22,293 nt of DNA from Clostridia bacterium. Lineage in GTDB: Bacteria > Bacillota > Clostridia > Oscillospirales > Acutalibacteraceae. Position 1 is the stretch's first letter; every line of letters begins with the position of its first letter. A model generated the notes under the pieces. It was not told the DNA's origin. It saw nothing but the letters and a program-made list of their open reading frames with translations, and searched no databases. Both the position numbers and the translations under genes were made by a program. Below are positions 14,949-20,159 of this stretch, in pieces. The stretch lies in the NCBI GenBank assembly GCA_900767025.1, contig CAAFXS010000092.1:1-22293 (forward strand), given 5' to 3'.

Positions 14949-14977
14949 TTGATTTAATACCGAAAATGTGATATAGT
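14949..14977 (+). promoter_or_regulatory. dusB-nagA-trmL promoter
   Basis: TTGATT (14949-14954), an exact 17-base spacer and TATAGT (14972-14977). The expected start, 7 bases after the -10, is position 14984, the A of the dusB ATG. Confidence 0.7.
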
Positions 14978-14983
14978 ACCCAT

Positions 14984-15949
14984 ATGAGAATTAAAGATAT
15001 TGAAATAAAAAACGGAATATGCCTTGCTCCTATGGCAGGCATTGCGGACAGAGCCTTCCGCGAATTGTGCATCAACTACGGTGCAGGCTACACCGTTACG
15101 GAAATGGTATCGTCAAAGGGTCTTACAATGGGCGATAAAAAAAGTGCTATGCTACTTACTCTCGGCGAAACGAAAAACCCTGCCGGTGCTCAAATATTCG
15201 GCGACGATCCGGAGATTATGGCTCAGGCGGCAATAAAATGCCTTGAATTTAATCCGCAGATAATTGATATTAATATGGGTTGCCCTGCACCTAAAATCGC
15301 AATGAACGGCGGCGGTGCAAGCCTTATGAAAAATCCAAGGCTTGCAGGCGAAATCATCAAGGCGGTCAGCAGTGCCGTTGGTATACCCGTTACCGTTAAA
15401 ATCCGCAAGGGCTGGGATGACGAAAGCGTAAATGCCGTTACACTTGCCCAAATTGCAGAAGAAAACGGTGCGGCGGCAATTACGGTTCACGGCAGAACAA
15501 GGATGCAGATGTATTCAGGCAAGGTTGACTACGGCATCATTGCCGATGTGAAAAAAGCGGTTTCAATCCCCGTTATCGGCAACGGTGATGTAACCGACGA
15601 GCAGTCCGCCGCCATTATGCTTGAAAAAACCAACTGTGACGGCATTATGATTGGCAGAGGTGCTCTCGGCAATCCTTGGGTATTCAGGCGTATAAATGCA
15701 TATCTTGATGAATGCAGAGTTCTGCCGGAGGTCAGTGTTAGTGAAAAAATGGTTGTTATGCTCAGGCATATTCAAAAAATCATTGAATATAAGGGCGAAT
15801 ACACCGCTATGAGAGAGGCTCGCCACCACGCCGCATATTACACAAAGGGACTTCGGGGAGGTGCCGCCTTCAGGCGTGAAATCGGAACTCTTGAAAAATA
15901 TGAGCAGCTTGAGGAGCTTGCTTACAAAATAGCAAAGGAAAATGAGTAA
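14984..15949 (+). CDS. dusB: tRNA-dihydrouridine synthase (DusB type)
   Basis: A 321-aa FMN enzyme reducing uridine to dihydrouridine in tRNA with NAD(P)H. Motifs in order are LAPMAGIADRAFRELC (FMN site), DINMGCPAPKI with the catalytic Cys, VTVKIRKGWDD, ITVHGRTRMQMY, VIGNGDV and IMIGRGALGNPWVF, with a C-terminal helical RNA-binding domain. Length is normal for DusB. The first codon is unusual in having no leader: the promoter's expected start coincides with the ATG, and no Shine-Dalgarno is present (GTACCCAT precedes it). It is the first gene of an operon, its stop overlapping the nagA start by one base (TAATG). Confidence 0.95.
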   Translation: MRIKDIEIKNGICLAPMAGIADRAFRELCINYGAGYTVTEMVSSKGLTMGDKKSAMLLTLGETKNPAGAQIFGDDPEIMAQAAIKCLEFNPQIIDINMGCPAPKIAMNGGGASLMKNPRLAGEIIKAVSSAVGIPVTVKIRKGWDDESVNAVTLAQIAEENGAAAITVHGRTRMQMYSGKVDYGIIADVKKAVSIPVIGNGDVTDEQSAAIMLEKTNCDGIMIGRGALGNPWVFRRINAYLDECRVLPEVSVSEKMVVMLRHIQKIIEYKGEYTAMREARHHAAYYTKGLRGGAAFRREIGTLEKYEQLEELAYKIAKENE

Positions 15950-17061
15950 TGATTTTTAAAAACTGCACATTTTATAATGAGAATTTTGAAAAAGAATTCG
16001 GCGACATTGAGATTGAAAACGGAATAATCAAGGAAATCGGCATACTGGGCGACGGCGTTGATATGAGCGGATATATTCTCGTTCCGGGATTTATCGACCT
16101 TCATATTCACGGCTGCGGCGGCGGAGATGTCTGTGACTGCAGCAGCGAGAGTCTGGATAAAATTACCCGTGAGCTTGCAAGCCACGGCGTTACCTCCTTT
16201 TGCCCAACCACAATGACCTTGCCTGTTGAAAGGCTTTGCAAAATAGCAAAATCCATTGCCGAATACAAAAGCAGTGCATCAAAAATTGCAGGCATCAACC
16301 TTGAAGGACCATTTATTGCAATGGGCAAAAAGGGTGCCCAAAACGGTGACTATGTTGCTCCCGGAACCATTGAGGATTTTGATAAAATCAACAACGCCTG
16401 CAACGGACTTGTAAAGCTTATTACAATAGCCCCCGAGGCATTTGACAGTGACGAATTTATTAAAAACGTAAGTGAAAAATGCACCGTTTCCATCGGTCAC
16501 TCCTGTGCAGATGCAAAGCAAACGCAAAAAGCTATTGACTGCGGAATAAGCCACGCAACTCACCTTTACAATGCCATGACTCCTATGAGTCACCGTGAGG
16601 CAGGTATTGTGGGTACGGCACTTGACAGCGAAAATGTCACCTGCGAGCTGATTTGCGACGGCGGTCATATTTGTCCCACTGTTTTAAGAAACACATTTAA
16701 GATTTTGGGCGAAAACAGAGGGGCGGTAATCAGTGATTCCATGCGTGGAGCAGGCTTAGGTGAAGGTGAATACGAGCTTGGGGGTCAGAAGGTTTATGTT
16801 AAAAAAGACGGCAAATACGCTGTGCTTGAGAACGGAACCATTGCCGCATCAATATCAAATATTCACCGTGAGTTTAAAAACCTTATTGAATACGGAATTG
16901 ATTTTAAAACCGCTTTAAAATCCTGTACCATTAACCCTGCAAGGATAATAAAGGAAGATGACAAAATCGGCTCAATCGCCGTGGGAAAATGCGCTGACCT
17001 TGTTTTCCTTGACGAAAAGCTTGATATTAAAGAGGTTTACATAAATGGAATACGAGCTTAA
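15949..17061 (+). CDS. nagA: N-acetylglucosamine-6-phosphate deacetylase
   Basis: A 370-aa amidohydrolase-superfamily enzyme that deacetylates GlcNAc-6-phosphate, feeding amino sugars from cell-wall turnover or host mucin into glycolysis or peptidoglycan synthesis. It shows GFIDLHIHG (His52, His54), NLEGPFI (metal Glu), VSIGHS, SHATHLYNAMTPM, LICDGGHICP and ISDSMRGAGLGEG (catalytic Asp), as in the family. AAAGGA lies 9 bases before the ATG, which overlaps the dusB stop by one base. It overlaps trmL by 17 bases. No nagB (deaminase) or GlcNAc transporter is nearby, so its tie to these tRNA-modification genes appears to be one of shared transcription only. Confidence 0.94.
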   Translation: MIFKNCTFYNENFEKEFGDIEIENGIIKEIGILGDGVDMSGYILVPGFIDLHIHGCGGGDVCDCSSESLDKITRELASHGVTSFCPTTMTLPVERLCKIAKSIAEYKSSASKIAGINLEGPFIAMGKKGAQNGDYVAPGTIEDFDKINNACNGLVKLITIAPEAFDSDEFIKNVSEKCTVSIGHSCADAKQTQKAIDCGISHATHLYNAMTPMSHREAGIVGTALDSENVTCELICDGGHICPTVLRNTFKILGENRGAVISDSMRGAGLGEGEYELGGQKVYVKKDGKYAVLENGTIAASISNIHREFKNLIEYGIDFKTALKSCTINPARIIKEDDKIGSIAVGKCADLVFLDEKLDIKEVYINGIRA

Positions 17062-17545
17062 CATTGCACTGATAGAGCCTGAAATACCGCAAAACACAGG
17101 CAACATTGCCCGCACCTGTGCCGCAACAGGAGCAAGGCTGCACCTTGTTGGCCCTATGGGATTTCAAATTACCGACAAGCAGGTTAAAAGAGCAGGGCTT
17201 GACTACTGGGACAAGCTGAGCATAACCTATTACGACAGCACTGAAGAATTTTTCGAGAAAAATAAGGGTGGTAAATTCTACTATTTCACCACCAAGGCGG
17301 AAATCACTCACAGTGATATGAAATACGAAAACGGCGCTTTCCTTGTTTTCGGCAAGGAAACCAAGGGTCTGCCGGAGGAGCTGCTTAAATCCAACCACGA
17401 TTCCTGTGTGCGTCTGCCCATGCGTGGAATAATCAGGAGTCTTAACCTTTCAAACGCAGTCTGCGTCGGCACCTATGAGGTTTTGAGGCAGTGGGGCTAC
17501 CCGGAGCTTTCGCTGAAGGGTCAGCTGCACAATTTAAAATGGTAA
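17045..17545 (+). CDS. trmL: tRNA (cytidine/uridine-34-2'-O)-methyltransferase TrmL
   Basis: A 166-aa minimal SPOUT enzyme of the TrmL/YibK type, which 2'-O-methylates the wobble base of certain leucine tRNAs. It shows IALIEPEIPQNTGNIARTC, LHLVGPMGF, RAGLDYWD, LVFGKETKGLPEELL and CVRLPMRGIIRSLNLSNAVCV, all family hallmarks including the trefoil-knot SAM site. AGAGGT lies 8 bases before the ATG at 17045, which overlaps nagA by 17 bases, so translation is coupled. It is the last gene of the dusB operon and is followed after 5 bases by the terminator at 17551. The family's usual IPM in the last motif reads LPM here, a conservative change. Confidence 0.94.
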   Translation: MEYELNIALIEPEIPQNTGNIARTCAATGARLHLVGPMGFQITDKQVKRAGLDYWDKLSITYYDSTEEFFEKNKGGKFYYFTTKAEITHSDMKYENGAFLVFGKETKGLPEELLKSNHDSCVRLPMRGIIRSLNLSNAVCVGTYEVLRQWGYPELSLKGQLHNLKW

Positions 17546-17572
17546 ATAATACATCTCTTTTATTCATATAAT
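17543..17572 (+). promoter_or_regulatory. possible sigma-E-like promoter of ylbJ
   Basis: CATATAAT (17565-17572) matches the sigma-E -10 consensus CATACAAT at 7 of 8 positions. After a 14-base spacer upstream, TAAATAAT (17543-17550) shares the ATA core of the -35. The start would fall at the ylbJ ATG. ylbJ is sigma-E controlled in Bacillus, which supports this, but the site lies in AT-rich DNA. Confidence 0.3.
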
Positions 17573-17600
17573 TTATTATGAAAAAAAGAGATGTTTTTTT
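17551..17600 (+). terminator. trmL operon terminator overlapping the ylbJ start
   Basis: ACATCTCTTTT (17551-17561) pairs with AAAAGAGATGT (17584-17594). An A-A mismatch follows, then TTCATA (17563-17568) pairs with TATGAA (17577-17582), leaving an 8-base loop. A run of T follows (17595-17600). The ylbJ start codon (17578-17580) lies inside the stem. Confidence 0.75.
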
Positions 17601-18597
17601 ATTATTCACGCTTTTAGGTGTGGCAACGGTGCTCATTGCCTTTTCGTCGGAAATGCGCAAGGGTGCATATCAGGGACTTGTCCTGGCTGAAAACACAATA
17701 ATACCCAGCCTTTTACCCCTGCTTATTATCTTTTTGCTGATAATGAAAACAGGTGCCAAGGATGCTTTGGCAAAGCTTTTAGGCAACATTTCACTATATG
17801 CATTTAATTTGCCCAAGGTTACCTTTCCCGCAATATTTTTAGGTATGATAGGCGGTTATCCCACAGGTGCACTGCTGACCCAAGAGCTTTTTGATAAAGG
17901 CGAAATCGACAGTGCACAGGCAAAAAGCATAATGCGTTTTAACCTTTGCGGAGGGTGCGGATTTATTATAACCGCTGTGGGCAGTGTTTCCCTTTTGAAT
18001 TTAAAAGCAGGGATTATACTGTTTTTTTCAAATGTAATTTCAAATATTCTCATAGGAATTGCCCAGGGCATAGGTAAAGAAAGAACAGACGGCAGCTTTT
18101 ATTCCTTTACGGAAAGCATAAAAATAAGCTATGCTTTGACCGATGCCGTTTCCTCCTCGGTTAATTCGGTTCTTAACATAACCGCTTTTGTGATACTTTT
18201 CAGTGCGGTGAATGAAATATTAAAGCTGCCCGAATTTCTCCTGCCGTTAGTTGAAATCACCAACGGAATATGCGACGGCGGAAAATTCAGCCTGCCGGAA
18301 ATCAGTGCCTACCTTGCCTTCGGCGGACTATGCATACATTTTCAAATACTTCCTATCCTTCTAAAAATGGGTGTTAACTACGGTGATTTTTTGATTTTCC
18401 GTGTAATTTCAGCACTCCTCTCATACTGCATAACAAAAGGACTTTTGTGGATTTTCCCTATGGAGTTAGAGGTTTTTTCAAACACCGCCGACACCGTTGC
18501 CGTATTCTCCAGCGTTAATATCGGTCTGTCCGCACTGCTGATTATCGGTTGCTTTGTGCTTATCCTTGACATTAATTCAAGAAAAAAAATATGTTGA
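17578..18597 (+). CDS. ylbJ: sporulation integral membrane protein YlbJ (SpoVV)
   Basis: A 339-aa polytopic protein with about eight to ten hydrophobic segments and the YlbJ signatures: ENTIIPSLLPLLIIF, FLGMIGGYPTGA (nucleoside-recognition gate-like motif) and RFNLCGGCGFIITAVG. In Bacillus, YlbJ/SpoVV sits in the outer forespore membrane and is needed to move dipicolinic acid from mother cell to forespore. The ATG at 17578 has no Shine-Dalgarno and lies inside the terminator hairpin of the preceding operon. No better start exists, because the first transmembrane helix (residues 6-23) would be lost. The final codons overlap the -35 box of the next promoter. Confidence 0.9.
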   Translation: MKKRDVFLLFTLLGVATVLIAFSSEMRKGAYQGLVLAENTIIPSLLPLLIIFLLIMKTGAKDALAKLLGNISLYAFNLPKVTFPAIFLGMIGGYPTGALLTQELFDKGEIDSAQAKSIMRFNLCGGCGFIITAVGSVSLLNLKAGIILFFSNVISNILIGIAQGIGKERTDGSFYSFTESIKISYALTDAVSSSVNSVLNITAFVILFSAVNEILKLPEFLLPLVEITNGICDGGKFSLPEISAYLAFGGLCIHFQILPILLKMGVNYGDFLIFRVISALLSYCITKGLLWIFPMELEVFSNTADTVAVFSSVNIGLSALLIIGCFVLILDINSRKKIC

Positions 18598-18621
18598 CAA
18601 CTTAATATTTTGTGTTATCAT
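18594..18621 (+). promoter_or_regulatory. promoter of the riboswitch-controlled salvage operon
   Basis: A perfect TTGACA (18594-18599), overlapping the ylbJ stop codon, then TATCAT (18616-18621) after 16 bases. Transcription should start near 18628, just before the first paired bases of the riboswitch. Confidence 0.7.
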
Positions 18622-18627
18622 ATTTAT

Positions 18628-18711
18628 CAGGCAGTTCGAAACCATCCTGCCGGGGCAATGCCGATAGGCTTTTGCCTAATCAAAACTAAGGGAGAGCGGT
18701 ATAGCCGCATT
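18628..18711 (+). promoter_or_regulatory. preQ1-III-like riboswitch aptamer
   Basis: A structured leader between a promoter and a terminator. Stems seen are GGCAG (18630-18634) with CTGCC (18647-18651), GGC/GCC (18654-18662), TAGGC (18665-18669) with GCCTA (18674-18678) and GCGG (18696-18699) with CCGC (18705-18708). The unpaired AAAACTAAGGGAG (18682-18694) recalls the A-rich tail of preQ1 aptamers. From memory, the CTGCCGGGGCAATGCCGATAGG core resembles the preQ1-III class, which is known from Ruminococcaceae. The downstream transporter of the queuosine-precursor family fits this. GCAATGC (18655-18661) is also complementary to GCATTGC (18707-18713), which would block the terminator: a plausible antiterminator. 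Confidence 0.72.
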
Positions 18712-18739
18712 GCGCCCTTTGGGCGCTTTTTTTATTTTT
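18712..18739 (+). terminator. riboswitch expression-platform terminator
   Basis: GCGCCC (18712-18717), loop TTT and GGGCGC (18721-18726) are followed by TTTTTTTATTTTT, ending immediately before the ATG at 18740. It should stop transcription before the salvage genes when the aptamer is ligand-bound (expected direction for an importer). Confidence 0.88.
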
Positions 18740-19435
18740 ATGGAACGATACAGTATTATTAAAGAAAAAAGTCCACGGGAGATTGTTCTCCTGCGTGGCA
18801 GTGGGTGCGTCTACAAGCGGTGTGCCTTTTGCGATTATCACACCGACAAATGCAGTGACGATGAGGAAAATTATCGTCTTAACAAATCGGTGCTTGAAAA
18901 TGTTACGGGAATTTACGGTGATTTGGAGGTAATCAACAGCGGTTCTGTTTTTGAGCTTGATGAAAAAACTCTTGAGCTCATTAAAGCAATTTGCCGTGAA
19001 AAAGGGATAAAAACAATTCATTTTGAAAGCCACTACTTTTACCGCAATAAAATTAAAAAGCTCCGTGAGGATTTTTCCGACTTTGATTTAAAGCTGAAAT
19101 TAGGTCTTGAAACCTTTGACTGTGATTTCAGAGAAAGAGTTTTGCTAAAGGGAATTGATGAAAAATCACCCCAAAGCATTGCGGAGAGCTTTGACGAGGC
19201 AAATTTCCTTTTTGGTATAAAAGGACAAACTGCCTGTTCAATGAAAAAGGACATTGAGCTTGGGCTTAAATATTTTCAGCGGATTTGCGTTAACATAATG
19301 TGTGAAAACACAACGAAAATCAAGCCTGACCCTGAGGTTATCCGTGCATTTAAGGATGAAATTTATCCAAAATACAAGGACAATAACCGAATTGATATTC
19401 TGATAAACAATACTGATTTTGGGGTAGGTGACTGA
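18740..19435 (+). CDS. radical SAM protein, candidate queuine lyase (QueL-like)
   Basis: A 231-aa small radical SAM enzyme. The cluster motif GSGCVYKRCAFCDYH has Cys23, Cys28 and Cys31: spacing CX4CX2C, not the common CX3CX2C. Glu- and Asn-containing segments (VINSGSVFEL, IHFESHYFY, LKLGLETFD, NIMCENTTKIKPD) fit the barrel of small radical SAM enzymes. It lies after a preQ1-type riboswitch and before a YhhQ-family queuosine-precursor transporter. This suggests a queuosine-salvage role such as QueL, which releases preQ1 from queuine in Clostridioides difficile. The assignment rests on context and family level only. The ATG at 18740 has no Shine-Dalgarno; a TTG at 18710, reading through the terminator, is an alternative start. 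Confidence 0.7.
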   Translation: MERYSIIKEKSPREIVLLRGSGCVYKRCAFCDYHTDKCSDDEENYRLNKSVLENVTGIYGDLEVINSGSVFELDEKTLELIKAICREKGIKTIHFESHYFYRNKIKKLREDFSDFDLKLKLGLETFDCDFRERVLLKGIDEKSPQSIAESFDEANFLFGIKGQTACSMKKDIELGLKYFQRICVNIMCENTTKIKPDPEVIRAFKDEIYPKYKDNNRIDILINNTDFGVGD

Positions 19436-19436
19436 T

Positions 19437-20141
19437 ATGATTAACGAAATTTTGCTTATAGGCTCATTGATTTTTATTTTCGGCACAGTGCTGCTTGCGT
19501 ACAGATTTTTCGGCAAAATAGGGCTTTTCTGCATTTCTGCAATTGCCACGGTGCTTGCAAATATCGAGGTGGTTATCCTTGTTAACGCCTTCGGTATGGA
19601 GCAAACACTGGGCAATGTGCTTTTTGCGTCAACCTTTTTGGTAACAGACATTTTAAGCGAGTGCGAGGGCAAAAAGGAGGCTAACAAGGCCGTTTGGCTT
19701 GGCGTGCTTTCGTCAATATTTTTCCTTGTGCTTTCTCAAAGCTGGATATATTATATCCCGTCGGAAAACGATTTTGTCCACAGCTCTGTTAAAGAGGTTT
19801 TTGCAAACACACCCAGAATGATAATTGCATCGCTGGCTGTTTATGCCATAAGTCAGCTTTTTGATGTGTGGCTTTACCACAAATGGTGGGCGTTTACCGA
19901 AAAGCGTTTTGGCGACAAAAGGCGTTTCCTGTGGCTGAGGAACAACGGCTCAACACTTGTAAGCCAGCTACTCAACACTCTGCTTTTCACACTCTTTGCT
20001 TTTTGGGACACCTATGATATAAAAACACTTGTTTCAATTTTCCTTTCAAGCTATGTTATTTATGTTGTCACAAGCCTGCTTGACACTCCCGTGCTTTACC
20101 TTGCACGAAAAATCCACGAAAAAAAGCACCTTCATCAGTGA
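19437..20141 (+). CDS. yhhQ: YhhQ/VUT-family queuosine precursor transporter
   Basis: A 234-aa membrane protein with about six or seven helices. VTDILSECEGKKEANKAVWLG, FDVWLYHKWW and RRFLWLRNNGSTLVSQLLNTLLFTLFAFW are the hallmark blocks of the YhhQ (DUF165, VUT_1) family. E. coli YhhQ imports preQ0 and preQ1, and other members import queuine. It starts at the ATG at 19437, with AGGTGA 5-6 bases upstream overlapping the end of the radical SAM gene (1-base gap), so the two are translationally coupled. It is under the riboswitch upstream. The stop codon lies in the stem of the terminator at 20123. Which of preQ0, preQ1 or queuine it carries cannot be read from sequence; the neighbour suggests queuine. 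Confidence 0.9.
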   Translation: MINEILLIGSLIFIFGTVLLAYRFFGKIGLFCISAIATVLANIEVVILVNAFGMEQTLGNVLFASTFLVTDILSECEGKKEANKAVWLGVLSSIFFLVLSQSWIYYIPSENDFVHSSVKEVFANTPRMIIASLAVYAISQLFDVWLYHKWWAFTEKRFGDKRRFLWLRNNGSTLVSQLLNTLLFTLFAFWDTYDIKTLVSIFLSSYVIYVVTSLLDTPVLYLARKIHEKKHLHQ

Positions 20142-20157
20142 AGGTGCTTTGTTATTT
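20123..20157. terminator. bidirectional terminator after yhhQ
   Basis: AAAGCACCTTCA (20123-20134) and TGAAGGTGCTTT (20139-20150) form a perfect 12-bp stem with a TCAG loop. The yhhQ stop TGA is its 3' arm. Plus-strand tail is TTTGTTATTTTA; the minus-strand tail is TTTTTTTCG, serving the gene at 20160. Confidence 0.88.
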
Positions 20158-20159
20158 TA

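Noticed and set aside
18628..18740. Small SRP RNA, 6S RNA, c-di-GMP or ZTP riboswitch as identity of the leader
   Set aside because: The conserved cores of these RNAs are not found, whereas the stems, A-rich tail and downstream transporter suit a preQ1 aptamer.
19437..20141. QueT (ECF-type S component) as identity of the transporter
   Set aside because: Length and motifs (TDILSE, LRNNGST) match the YhhQ/VUT family, not the shorter QueT family.
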